Below, piece after piece: positions 11,515-22,543 of a stretch of DNA of 64,000 bases. The stretch is from Heterohyrax brucei (taxonomy: Eukaryota; Chordata; Mammalia; Hyracoidea; Procaviidae), in the NCBI GenBank assembly GCA_028571685.1, contig CM053162.1, positions 72,652,351 through 72,716,350 of the forward strand, given 5' to 3'. The notes beneath the pieces are model-generated. The model searched no databases and was not told the origin of the DNA. It saw only the letters and a list, made by a program, of their open reading frames with translations. A program made the translations under genes and the position numbers. Position 1 is the first letter of the stretch, and each line of letters begins with the position of its first letter.

Positions 11515-12175
11515 GTCTGTGATTGTCTTTTTTTTTTCAGACTGTCTTTGTGTTTACCGTGTAAAACAAAGTGTGTAGTGATGCTTCCTGCTCTACTTTC
11601 TGAAAAAGTTTATGTGAGACTGGTGTTACTTTTTCATTGAATGTTTTACAGATTCATCAGTGAAGCCATGTGGGCCTGAAGCTTTCTTTGTGTAAATATT
11701 TGTATGACAAACTCAATTTCTTTCATAGATACAAGGTTATCCAGACATTTCGTTTCTTTTTCTGCCAACTTCAGTAAATTGTATTTTTCCCAAAAAATTT
11801 GTCCATTTTGTCTGTGTTGTTAAATTCATTGGTGTAAAGTTTATGACCATATTTTCTGTTTAAGCGTGTGTAGAGTCTGTGCTGATAATCCCTTTTTCAT
11901 TCTGAATGTGGCTGATTTGGGTCTCTTTCTCTCTTCTTTTCACATCTGCCCCCTTCCCTGGCTCTCCATCACTCGGCATCGAGTGCTTCTCATCTTTCCT
12001 CTTGTGCTTGTTTCTCTCTCTCTTGCTCTTTCTCCCTCCCCCCCCAAACCCAGCCCCGTTAGTCTAGCTAGCTAGGGCTTGTCAATTTTCAAAGGAATAC
12101 CTTTTGACTTTGCCCATTTTCTCTATTGCTCATTTGTTTTCTATTCTGATGAATTCTGAAAGCTCTATAGGTGGT
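11515..12175 (-). mobile_element. L1M ORF2 fragment, antisense
   Basis: TCAGTGAAGCCATGTGGGCC and AAAAATTTGTCCATTTTGTC are antisense landmarks of the L1 reverse-transcriptase core. Old and internally truncated. Confidence 0.8.
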
Positions 12176-12595
12176 TCAAATCCCACTTAGGAACTCCAGG
12201 TCTTCACCACCTTCGCTTGGGTCAGTCCTGCGCACCACTCTCGGTGGTTGGACACACCGCTATTCGAGCCCATAGTTCAGATCTCTGCACCTGTCTGCAC
12301 ACAGACAGGGCTGTGGTTGACGCGTCTGTGAGCCCCCTTACAGACTTACTGGATCCCTTCTCCAGCTCTCTGACCTATACAACACACCTCGCACCCTCAC
12401 ACCTGCAAGGACCCCTTTCCCTAGTTTCTTTGGTTTGATTCATGGGTTTCTGTTGAAGTTTTAGCCACTGGTGCCTTGACACAGCTTCGCAACTAGGGTC
12501 CAGCCTTGAGACAAAGCCACGAGAGAAAAGAGGGGAAACTCACCCTCCCCGGGGTTGCCTATCCGAGGTTGTTGTTTCTTTTCTTCTCTCTTTTT
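12176..12595. other. Unassigned sequence
   Basis: No family recognised. It separates two antisense L1M pieces and may be their eroded middle. Confidence 0.35.
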
Positions 12596-13215
12596 ATTAA
12601 GGCAAGTAAGTCGGTAACAAAACATTCGCCGTTTCCACAGCAGGCCATGCACAGTTCCGCGACATCAGTTCCCTTCACCACACTGCTCAGCCATCACAAT
12701 TCCCTGCTCCCGATCACCCCCGTTAGAAGCTTGGCGTCCCCTAAATGTGGCGTGTTCCCTTTCCCCCTCCCTCCCACCCACATCTGGCAATCACTAATAG
12801 ACTTGGTCTCTATCACTTGCCTAGTCTAGATATCTCATATAATCAGAAGCAGGCAATATTCGTCCTTTTGTGACTGACTTATTTCACTCAGTGTAACGTT
12901 TTCAACATCTGTGCATGAGACAGCATATATCAGGGGTTTGTTTCTCTTTACGGCTGAGCAGAGTCCCACTGCGTGTCCACATCACACCTCGGCTGCGGTG
13001 AAAAGCACTGTGCCAGACGTCAGAGTGCGAGCAGCTCGTCTCGTTCTTGCTTTTGGTTATTTGGGGTGCACACCTGCCAGCGGATCTGCTGAGTCGTCTG
13101 GTGACGCTACACTGCAGCTTGGGAGGACCGGCCAGCCTCCCTGCCACGGCACTCTGCCTTCCCAACAGCAAGGGACGGCAGATACAGGATTCAACTCCCC
13201 CCGCGATCCGCCTCT
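12596..13215 (-). mobile_element. L1M 3' UTR and ORF2 C-terminal region, antisense
   Basis: CTTTTGTGACTGACTTATTTC, then a GCTGAGCAGAGTCCCACTG block and CCTTCCCAACAGCAAGG, follow the antisense order of L1M 3' UTR into the ORF2 end. GC-rich drift in the right half makes the edge approximate. Confidence 0.65.
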
Positions 13216-13379
13216 TCCCGTGCACTTGCCCCGGTCTTCAGGCTGTGGGCTTCTGTATTTTGTTTAGAGCTTTTAAACACAATTAGCAGGAAGGACAAGC
13301 TGCGGAGAGCTCATGCCACCGTGCTGACCTGGAACCCTGTCATAACACTGTAAACATTGAACACTGATGTAACTTTTAC

Positions 13380-13552
13380 ATTTATTTAGTTTGAATTCTA
13401 GCACCGCCTGTTACTAGCTATGAAACTATGAGCAAATTATCGGACTTCAATGAACTTTAGTTTCCCTGTGTGTGAAATGGGATTACACTGTCTACTGTTA
13501 AAACTTGTTGTAAAGTAGACGAAGTGACACACACGCACAGTACCTGGTTTAA
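13380..13552 (+). mobile_element. MIR SINE
   Basis: The MIR core is visible: GTTACTAGCTATGAAACTATG, TTTCCCTGTGTGTGAAATGG and GTACCTGG near the end. Ancient tRNA-derived SINE common to mammals. Confidence 0.8.
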
Positions 13553-13722
13553 GATACAAAGCAAACCCACTGTCTCTAAGTCGATTCCAACTGATAGCAC
13601 ACCTGTGTGGCAGAGTAGAACTTCCCCATCGGGTCCTCAGGGAGCGGCTGAACTGCTCATCTTTGGCTGCTGTCCACAGCTCTTGGCCACCATGCCACCA
13701 TGGGTCTGGCTTGTGAGAGGTG
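13553..13722 (-). mobile_element. AfroSINE, diverged
   Basis: Antisense copy beginning AAACCCACTGTCTCTAAGTC and ending GCCACCATGCCACCA. More substitutions than most copies here. Confidence 0.75.
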
Positions 13723-14861
13723 CTTATTATACCATAAATATGACATCTCTTTCCTGGAGAGCAAACAAACTTCAAGTCTCCAATGGAGTCTGCTTAAAAG
13801 AAAAATAAAAAAATTCTCAAACAATTCCACTTGCTATGAATGTATGTTAATTTTAAAATCTTTATTAGAGACTTATTTTAATTGTCAGCTATAACAACAG
13901 TATGCACAATAAAAAATTAAAAGGGCAAGTCCAGATTGGTGATAAGGCTGTGTCAGTTTTTGCAAAGTGAACAGTTTGTCCCTTGTCATTCACAGGGCTG
14001 TGCGTGCTGGGATGATAGTTCCTGGGCTATGCGGTAACACGAGAAGACCAAGTCAATCGGATCAATCGGTGATGTGCTTCTCACCAGACATAACTCGTAG
14101 ACAAGAGACGCTTATGCAAAACTACGTACATCAAAGCCATTACCAAAAAATAAATTACAACATTGTAACATCATTTAAACTACAATTATCAGACCGTAAT
14201 TACTAAACGGGCAGGCACTGAAACATTACTGTGCTCGGAAGAAAATGAGGATTATTGCTGAAAACACTGCCCAGTTATCTGCACCAACCAGGCCCTGAGA
14301 CGCAGAGCCCATCGTTCCCATCAGTCCCCAGCCGTCACCACACTGGCTCTGGGCGAGAGGCTGTCGCCTTCCTTTTCATTCCTTTGCCCACACCTGCCTC
14401 CTCACATGCCACGTAGGCAATGATCCGTATAGGTGTAGCCTGTAACTCGCGTGTGTGTCACAAAACACGTGTCCTAGCTCTGTGGAATATTGTTGAATTG
14501 TTGCTACCATGTCCCAGACCTAACCCACTTCTCGGGTATCTGACCCAGCAGGCCGATAATCACACGTACTGTTGTTGCTCGGGTGCAGCTCACCCATCGC
14601 CTCTGTGTCCTGCACAGTCTCCTCCAGGGTCCAGCCTGCGCACTTCACTTTTCCAATTCCCCACTGATGGGCACTTCCATTTCACCTGAATCCCTGCAGA
14701 TGGCAATGAAATTCCCAGATCTGCCCGTCATAGGTCTGTGTGAGAACTTCTCTGAGGTACACGTGCCAGGTGGCTCTACCGAGCTACACACCGCCTGATG
14801 CTTACTGTGCTTAGTACCTCAGGCGGCTCTCTGGAATGTCCGCGTCAGTCTACACTCAGCA
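13723..14861. other. Unassigned, apparently unique sequence
   Basis: About 1.1 kb with no recognised repeat or gene. AT-rich on the left, more GC-rich from 14,280. Open frames of 70-90 codons lack known domains. Confidence 0.4.
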
Positions 14862-14965
14862 AACACAAACCCATCGCTGTCGAGTGAATTCCAACTCAGA
14901 GCAGCCCTGCAGGACACAGTAATAGTATCTGGTAGGGTTTCCAACAAGTGGCTCAAGCCACTCTC
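14862..14965 (-). mobile_element. AfroSINE fragment
   Basis: Antisense tail and middle (CATCGCTGTCGAGTGAATTC to GGTAGGGTTTCCAAC). The head is missing and the copy abuts the inverted RTE segment. Confidence 0.7.
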
Positions 14966-14967
14966 TG

Positions 14968-16347
14968 AAATTTTTTGTTCAGTTCTCTTGAATTTTACTT
15001 AATCATTTCTTCATTTTGCTTTAGCCACTCAACATGCAAGAGCACGTTTCAGAGGCCCTGCTGACAGCCAATTGTGTCATTTCTATCTTTCCTGTCTTTT
15101 TAGTGACCTCTTGCTCCCCTCATGGATGATGTCTTTGATGTCATTCCATAGGTCATCTGGTCTTCAGTCATTAGTCCCCAACGCATCAAATCTGTTCTTG
15201 GTCTCTGAACTCAGGTGGGACATACTCAAGGTCATACTTTGGCTCTCATGGACTTGTTCTAATTTTCCTCAGCTTCAGTTTGAAGTTGCATTTGAGCAAT
15301 TCATGGTCTGCGCCACAGTCATCACCTGGTCTTGTTCGGGCTGATGATAGCAAGCTTTTCCATCACCTCTTTCCAAAGAAGTACTCAGTTTGATTCCTGT
15401 GTACTCCATCTGGTGAGGTCATCACTTACGTTGGTGAAGAAGTCAGTGGTCTTGGAAAATTCTGTCACGCAGTCTCCAGCATCATTTCTATCACCAAGGC
15501 TATATTTTGCAATTACTGACCCTTCTTCTTTGTTTCCAACTTTTGCATTCCAATCACCATCACCAGTAATTATCAATGCTTCCTGATAGCACGTTCAATT
15601 AATTTCAGAGAGCAGAAGCTGGAAAAATGTTTTCAGTTTCTTAGTCTTTGGCCTTACTTGGTTGGCATAAATTTGAATAGTATTCTTATTAACTGATTTT
15701 CCTTGTAGGTATATGGTTATTACACTATCATGGACAGCACTGTACTTCAGGACAGATCTTGAAATGTTCTTTTTGATGATGAATGCAACATCATTCCTCT
15801 TCAAGTTGTCATTCCCAGCACAGTAGACCAATATAACTGTCCAACTCAAAACGGCCAATACCAGTCCACCTGAGCTCACTAATGCCTAGGCTGTCAATGC
15901 TTACGCATTCCATTTCACTTTGACTATTCTGATTTCCAAGATTAATACTTCATACATTCTGCATTCAAATTATTAATGAGTGTCTGCAGCTGTTTCTTCT
16001 CATTTTGAGTCATGGCACATCAGGAAATGAAGGTTCCAAAAGTTTTACTCCATCCGCATCATTAAGATCAACCCTACTTTGAGGAGGCAGTCTTCTGAGT
16101 GCCCTCAAACCTGAATTGCTCACATTTTGTTGCTATATCTGACAGTGTTCCACTGTTATTCATAAGATTTTCACTGACTAATTCTTTTCAGAAGCAGACT
16201 GCCAGGTCCTTCTTCCAATCCATCTTAGTCTGAAAGATCAGCTGAAATTTGTCCATGATGGGTGACCTCGCCAGCATTTGAATGCCAGTGACATAGCTTC
16301 TGGCATCACAGCAACACACAAGCCTCCACAGTATGACAAATTAACAG
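14968..16347 (-). mobile_element. RTE LINE, inverted 5' half with endonuclease domain
   Basis: On the minus strand this half starts at the RTE 5' end (near 16,347) and runs through 5' UTR into an APE-type endonuclease. The reading from 15,879 down to 15,595 contains AGNDNLKRNDVAFIIKKN, and 15,576 down to 15,385 contains TGDGDWNAKVGNKEE, the usual GDFN/GDWN active-site block. It stops in the linker before the reverse transcriptase. Frames are broken several times. The sense reverse-transcriptase half follows head to head, so the two parts look like one 5'-inverted insertion. Confidence 0.85.
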
Positions 16348-17697
16348 TCAAGCAGGACAACATAGTACTGAAAGTTCTCACTCATCTATGACACGAAATT
16401 TGGAAGACAGTTACTAGACAACCAACTAGAAGAGATCTATACTTACACCTATTTCCAAGAAAGGTGATCCAGACAAATGCAGAAATTATTGAACAATATC
16501 ATTTGTATCACATGCAAGTAAAATCATGCTGAAGATCATTCAAAAGCAGTGACAGCAGTACATGAACGGGGAACTGACAGAAATCCAAGTTGGATTCAGA
16601 AGAGGACGTGGAACCTGGATGTCATTGCTAACGCCAGATAGATCTTGGCTGAAAGCAGAGAATACCAGAAAGACATTTACCTCTGTTTCACTGACTCTGC
16701 AAAGGCATTCAATTGTGGATCATAACAAATTGTGGTTAACATTGTGGAGAACAGGAATTCCAGAACACTTAATTGTGCTCTTAAGGAGTGTGTACATGGA
16801 TTAAGAGACAGTCACGTGAACAGAACAAAGGGACACTGCATGGTTTAGTCAGGAAAGGTGTGCATCAGGGTTGTATCCTTTCACCATATCTATCCAATCT
16901 GTCTGCAGAGCAAATAATCGGAGAAACCGGACTGTATGAAGAATGTGGCACCAAGATCGGAGGCAGACTCATCAACAAGCTACCTTATGCAGATGACACA
17001 CCCTTGCTTGCTGAAGGTCAAGAGGACTTGAAGCACTTATTGATGAAGATCAGAGACCTTCAGCGTGGATTACATATACCTCAACATAAAAGAAACAAAA
17101 TTCTCAAAACTGGGCTAGTAAGCAATGTCATGACAAGGCTGAAGACTGAAGTTGTCAAGGTTTTCATTTTAATTGGGTGCACAATCAACACCCACAGAAG
17201 AAACAGTCAAGAAATCAAAAGACACTTTGCCTTGGGCAAATCTGCTGCAAAAGACCTCTTCAAAGTGTTAAAAAGCAAAGATGTCAACTTGAAGACTGAA
17301 GCCATGATGTTTTCAATCTCTTCATCTGTATGTGATAGCTGGACAGTGGATAAGAAAGAAGAAAAATTGATGCCTTTGAATTGCAGTGCTAGAGAAGAAC
17401 ATTGAACATACTGTGGATTGACAGAAGAATGAACAAATTCGTCTTAGAAGAAGTACAACCGGAGTACTCCTCAGAAACAAGGAGCCTATTGTCAGCTTCT
17501 TATCACGTAATCAGTTCCTGGAGAACAACATCGTGCTTGGTCAAGATGAAGACCCTCAATGGAATGAGTTGACACAGTGCTGGCGTCAAAAAGCTCATGC
17601 ATAACAACTCTGAGGATGCCGCGGGACTGGCCAGTGTGCATTGTTAAACACAGGGTTGGTAGGAGTCAGTCCTGACTGGACAGCACCTCACAACAGA
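16348..17697 (+). mobile_element. RTE LINE, sense reverse-transcriptase half and 3' end
   Basis: Sense continuation of the same element. A frame at 16,562-16,804 covers reverse-transcriptase motifs around FRRGRGT. The frame at 16,788-17,405 carries HQGCILSPYLSNL and the catalytic YADD box at 16,986-16,997. The 3' end (about 17,640-17,697) includes GGTTGGTAGGAGTCAGTCC, matching the tail used by AfroSINE. The region between the endonuclease linker and the first reverse-transcriptase motifs is missing (several hundred bases relative to my recollection of the full element). Not functional. Confidence 0.87.
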
Positions 17698-17785
17698 TTA
17701 CAGTGACTCTGATAGAGGAACAGATTACAAAATATCTAGAAATGATATAACTGACAAAAATTGAGATGGGCTATGTACAAACATG

Positions 17786-19083
17786 CAAGGTCTGACAATT
17801 CAGATCATGAACTTGCCACTGTGTGCTTACATTGGCAGCACTGTACAAACAACTCGGCAAAGTTTCCTCACATTAGTATATCAGTGTCTCACAGCTGTGT
17901 TCGTGTCGATGTGTGGCAGTGTCTTGCTGAGCAGAGTTTATTATTGTTGTGCATTTTTGTGTTCAGTCACAAGAATGTTGGAGCTTGAATTAGAGCAATG
18001 AACAAACACTAAATTTCTTGTTAAACTCAGCAAGAGTGGAAGTGAAATCAGAGACGTGTTAGTTCAAGTTTCTGGGGATAATGTCATGAAGAAAATGGCA
18101 GTGTACAGATGGATTAAATGTTTTTCTCCGTGGAGAGAAAGCATCACTGATGAAGGGAGGTCAGGGCAGCCAGTAACATGCAGAACTGAAGAAGCATTGG
18201 GAAAATTCATCAGATTTTGCATCAGAATCATCAGCCAACTGTGAGAAGCATAGCAGACCAAGTAAACACCAACAGAGAAACAGGAAAGCCTCAGCTGAAA
18301 ATCTTGGCATGAGAAAGGCGTGTGCAAAAACGATCCGGGAGCTCATTAATGAACAAAAGCAGAAGAGAGTCAAAGTTTGCCAGGACCTTTGGAGAGACCA
18401 GACAATGTTTTGGGTCATGTTATTACTTGTGATGAAACATGGGTGTATCAATACGACCCTGAAACAAAGCGTCAAAGTGCACAATGGAACTCAGCCAATT
18501 CTGCATGGCCAAAAAATTTCTGTCAGTCCAAAGCAAGAGTCAAAATGATGATGCTGACCTTTTTTGATACCAGAGGGACTGTTCATTATGAATTTCTACC
18601 AGCTGGACAGTTAACCAAGGTTACCATTTGGAAGTGCTGAAAAGACTGCATGAAAAAGTTAGACAAAAGCGACCTGAACTTGTTGCCAACAACGCATGGC
18701 TCTCGCACTACAACAATGTGCCAGATCACAAGGCACTATCTGTGAGGCAGTTTTTAGTCAGTGAACAAATAACTGTATTTTGGAGCACCCTCCCTGTTCA
18801 CCTGATCTAGCCCCCAGTGACTTTTTTCTTTACCTGAAGATAAAGGAAATATTGAAAGGTACAAATTTTGATGACATTCAGGACATCAAGTATAATACAA
18901 CAACAGCTCTGATGGCCATTCCAGAAAAACAGTTCCAAAATTGCTTTGATGGGTGGACTAGGCACTGGCATCAGTGTATAGCTTCCCAAGGGGAGTCCTT
19001 CAAAGGTGACCGTAGTGCTATTCAGCAGTGAGGTATGTAGCACTTTTCTTAGGATGAGTTTGTGAACTTAATTGTCAGATTTC
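17786..19083 (+). mobile_element. mariner DNA transposon, nearly full length, decayed transposase
   Basis: About 1.3 kb, close to normal mariner length. Terminal inverted repeats are visible: TCTGACAATT at 17,791 and its complement AATTGTCAGA at 19,070-19,079. The transposase is spread over at least three frames: an N-terminal helix-turn-helix part (18,056-18,244), the block with CDETWVYQYDPETKRQ (first catalytic Asp), the block LSHYNNVPDHKALSVRQF, and SPDLAPSDFF near 18,800. The second catalytic Asp of the mariner D,D34D triad (normally HDNAP-like) reads Asn at 18,712-18,714. With the frameshifts this copy cannot make active enzyme. Confidence 0.9.
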
Positions 19084-19469
19084 ACATTATAGAATAAATA
19101 TGCTTTTTTGTTTTTAAAAGCTTGAGCTACAAAGCCACGTAATTAGTAATAGAAGGAAGTATCTTTAACAATAAAAAGTTTAACTGCAAGGAAGTACAGA
19201 CAGTTAGTTAAAATCAGATGGAGAAGAAAAGATGAAAAGGAAAGGAAGCAGAAATATTCTAAATCCATCATTGCTTATAGAGAGGAATCAGCAGATTCTG
19301 TCTAAAGAAACAGAGAATTAAGATAATTACATAAAATTTGAAAGCTAAAAACTAGAATAAAAATAAGAGTCTTCCAAATCAGTAGAAGAGACACTCAGAA
19401 CGAATGAAACAACTGGGAACATCTGGATCAGATTGGTGGATTATATCACGCCGGTCCACCACTCATCAG
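19084..19469. other. AT-rich unassigned sequence
   Basis: Probably old LINE-derived sequence, since an L1M-like 3' end follows at 19,896 after the short RTE insertion. I cannot place it with confidence. Confidence 0.35.
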
Positions 19470-19895
19470 TCTGTCATACTGCGGTAGCTTGCATATTAAC
19501 GTGGTACCGGAAGCCATGCCACCGGCATTTCAAATACCAGTAGGGTTACTACAGTGCGCAGTTTCCAGTGGAGCTTCCAGACTGGAATGGACTGAGAAGG
19601 CAGCACTGGCAGTCTACTTCCAAAACTTAGCCAATGAAAACCTTGGAAATTACAACAAAACACTGTCTGACTCACTGGCTTTGGACACATCATTGGGAGG
19701 GATCAACCACCAGAGGAGAGCATCACATTCAGAGAAGAAGAGCTAGGGAGACCCGTCGTGAGATGCAGGAGCACAAGGCCGGCCTGGAGCAAGCCCGAGA
19801 CTGCGAGGGTGATGCAGGCTGGGGCAACAACCTGTTACGTTGTACACAGGTAGCCGTGAGGTGAAGTCAGCTTGACAACAGCTCTCTATCGACAT
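19470..19895 (+). mobile_element. Non-autonomous, internally deleted RTE element
   Basis: The left part (CATACTGCGGTAGCTTGC to CCAATGAAAACCTTGG, about 19,476-19,650) equals the RTE 5' end. From about 19,670 the sequence jumps to the RTE 3' end (GGCTTTGGACACATCATTGG, then GGAGGGATCAACC) and finishes with an RTE-like tail. All coding sequence between is absent. Two more copies with the same layout lie at 32,568 and 36,762. Confidence 0.8.
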
Positions 19896-20036
19896 CAATA
19901 GCCTGATTGTGACTGTACGATAGTTTTGCAAAATATTACCATCAGGGGAATCTGGGTAAAGGGTCCACAAGATCTATTATTTCTTAAACTGTACATGAAT
20001 CTGCAATTATCTCAATACAAATTTCAATCAAAAAAA
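19896..20036 (+). mobile_element. L1M-type 3' end
   Basis: ATTACCATCAGGGGAATCTGG, GTAAAGGGTCCACAAG and CAATTATCTCAATAC follow the order of old L1M 3' ends. Confidence 0.6.
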
Positions 20037-20039
20037 TCA

Positions 20040-20860
20040 AACAAAGTGAAGAATTTTTAAAGCTAAAAAGTCAGTATGAAAGAAAACATTGCAGACAGAA
20101 GGCAAAACAAGTCATACTGATTAACGTAAATCAGCAAAATTTAGATATTCAGACAAAAGACTTTGCCGTGAGACCAGAAGAACTGGATGCTGTCCATACC
20201 ATTACTGCACATTTTGATCAAAGTTTCTACAGAAGAATCCTGATCAAAAGGAGGAAATGCAGACAAATTTTCAGTTTTTCATGGAATCCAGATTTTTTTG
20301 CAGCCATGGAGACTGGATAAACCCTTAAAATCATTGTCCTGAGATAATCTTTAAACTCTAAACCAAAAATATCTCTAAAGTCATCTTAAGAACAAGCAAT
20401 AGTTTACCTTAACGAGAAAACAATGTCTGTCTTGAGCGTCACACTCTTTCAAGATCTATCTCTATGGGATTGGGAAACCCTGATGGCACAGTGGTTAAGA
20501 GCTACAGCTGCTCACCAAAAGGTTGGCAGTTCGATTCCACCAAGTGCTCCTTGGAAACCATATGGGGCAGTTCTACTCTGTACTACAGGGTCGCTGCAAG
20601 TTGAAATGGACTGATGGCAACAGGTTTGGTTTGGTATACGGGATCAAACCGATAACAGCTTGAAAGATTAGATAAGAACCTTACAGGTCAGTGAGTTTAT
20701 GTTACTAGGGCAGGAATAACTCAGAAAAGGAGGATGAGAATGATTGCACAACTTGCAAAATACAGTGTCACTGAACTGTGCATGTGGAAATGAATTGGTC
20801 TGTGTTTTTGCTGTGTATATTCTCAACAACAAAAATAACTTACTTTTTAAAAAAGACGTG
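20040..20860 (+). mobile_element. Unnamed L1-like repeat, sense, split by an AfroSINE
   Basis: Same family as the antisense sequence at 5829-6970. It includes TTTAAACTCTAAACCAAAAA, and its tail reads GAATGATTGCACAACTTGC, then CACTGAACTGTGCATGTGG and TATATTCTCAACAACA. The tail resembles old L1 3' ends, but I do not know the family name. An AfroSINE splits it at 20,473-20,636. Confidence 0.55.
20473..20636 (+). mobile_element. AfroSINE
   Basis: Full sense copy from GGAAACCCTGATGGC to the T-rich tail GGTTTGGTTTGG. Flanks read TATGGGAT on the left and TACGGGAT on the right, a likely target-site duplication with one change. Confidence 0.92.
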
Positions 20861-21316
20861 CAGATTGGTTCACAAAGCAAAACCCAACTGTATAACATAT
20901 TCTGGAGAGGGACCAAAATAAATCAGCCTTCTTCAGCTCTTCTTACACCCTGACTTTCAGTATGTTATTTTATTCCTACATTGTTCTAACATCCCGTTCT
21001 GTATTCTTAGTTTCTGTAGTATTTATTCCTAGTTCTGGGTTTAAACTGGTATTACAAGCAATACTTCCAAACATTGTTTCTAGTTCTTTCTTTTCCTTCT
21101 CTCCTTGGTCATCTCTGCATCATCAGTGAAGCTCACACAGCAGCACCAACGAGAACAGTAACAACAGCAGTGGCCAAGCGAGTCAACGCTAACGTGGCCT
21201 GTGCCGCGTGCTGGGGAACCGTGCCTTGCACTCTACACGGTCTCTGCGCGTTCTCACAACAATCCTGTTTTGAAACTATTATTACCCCTATTTGGTAGCT
21301 CCCTACTCCTTACAAG
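20861..21316. other. Unassigned sequence
   Basis: No repeat family or gene recognised between the L1-like repeat and the AfroSINE cluster. Confidence 0.35.
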
Positions 21317-21470
21317 GGTGCTTAGGGATTCAGTGCTATGTCTGCTCACCAAAAGGTCGGCAGTTCAAATCTGCCAGGCGCTTCTCAGAAACTCTATGGG
21401 GCAGTTCTGCTCTGTCTACAGGGTCGCTATCAGTCAGCATTGACTCGATGGCACCGGGTTTGTTTAGTTT
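21317..21470 (+). mobile_element. AfroSINE
   Basis: Sense copy: AAAAGGTCGGCAGTTCAAATC, GGGGCAGTTCTGCTCTG and a tail ending GGGTTTGTTTAG. Confidence 0.9.
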
Positions 21471-21488
21471 CTAGTTTACGCCTTAAAC

Positions 21489-21650
21489 ACAGAGGCCTGG
21501 TGGTGCAGCAGTTAACAGCTTGGCTGCTCACCAAGAGGTCAGCAGTTTGAATCTACCAGCTGCTCCTTGGAAACCCTATGAGACAGTTCTACTCTGTCCT
21601 ATAGGGTCACTATAAGTCAGGATCGACTCAGTTGATAGCAGGTCTGATTT
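21489..21650 (+). mobile_element. AfroSINE
   Basis: Sense copy starting AGAGGCCTGGTGGTGC, 20 bases after the previous copy. Tail GTCACTATAAGTCAGGATCG. Confidence 0.9.
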
Positions 21651-21769
21651 TTGTTCCTTTTTTTGATTCCTTTAGCGAAGTAACTTTGCTCTCCTAGTTT
21701 TTGTATCTAGAACTGCAAACCACTCCTCAATACTAAATTCTATCTCCAAGGATGTGACAAGTCATTATA

Positions 21770-21925
21770 CTAAAGAAACCAACTGTCACTGAGTCAATTC
21801 TGACTCATAGTGATCCTACGGGACAGAGTAGAGTTGCCCACAGTTTTCAAGGAGCATCTGGTGGATTTGAACTGCTGACCTTTTGGTTAGCAGATGTATC
21901 AACTATTATGCCACCAAGGTTTCCT
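21770..21925 (-). mobile_element. AfroSINE
   Basis: Antisense copy from AAACCAACTGTCACTGAGTC to GCCACCAAGGTTTCC. It is the fourth AfroSINE within 1.5 kb. Confidence 0.9.
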
Positions 21926-21967
21926 ATATTAAAGAAAGATGCCACCAACGAGTCTTGTCTTCTGTAC

Positions 21968-22033
21968 GTGTCTATTATTTTTTTATTGTGATTAAGTGAA
22001 AGTATACAATACAAATTAAATTTGCATGCCCGC
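21968..22033 (-). mobile_element. L1 LINE 3' tip, antisense, left of an inserted LTR
   Basis: TTATTGTGATTAAGTGAAAG and AATTTGCATGCCCGC are the antisense L1 3' terminus. The element resumes at 22,544. Confidence 0.85.
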
Positions 22034-22543
22034 TGTCATGGATTGAATTCTGTCCCCCCCAAAATAGGTATAGCCACGTGGCTGGGCCATGATCCCCAGT
22101 ATCCTGTGATTGTCCTCCATTTTGTGGTTTTCCTCTGCTGTATGTTAAAGTACTAAGGTAGGACTGTGAATCCCTTTGTAGGATCACCTCCCTGCTCCAC
22201 TGTAAAGGCAGTTTCCCTGGAGTATGGCTTGCCCCACCCTTAATCCTTTCATCCTACAAGAGACAAAAGGAAAAAGAAGCAAGCAGAGAACTGGGAACCT
22301 CACACCATCAAGAAAGCAGCACCGGGAGAAGAGTGCGTCCTTCAGACCTGAGGTTCCTGCGCCAGGACGCTCCCTGGACAAAGACTGATGCAATACTGGA
22401 CTTTCCTGCAGAGCCGACAAGGGGAAAGCCTTCCCCTGGAGCGGACATCCTGAATTTGGACTTGTAGCCTTGTATAAGAATAAACCTTCCTGATTAAAGC
22501 CGTCCACTCTGTGGTACTGCTGTTAGAGCAGCTGACTAAAACA
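22034..22543 (+). mobile_element. MaLR-like solo LTR inserted in an L1
   Basis: A complete-looking 510-bp LTR beginning TGTCATGGATTGAATT and ending ACTAAAACA, with a poly-A signal (AATAAA) near its 3' end. Flanks CCCGC (22,029-22,033) and CTCGC (22,544-22,548) look like a 5-bp target duplication with one difference, as expected for ERVL/MaLR-class elements. It is the reference copy for the antisense LTR relics elsewhere here. No internal viral genes. Confidence 0.8.
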
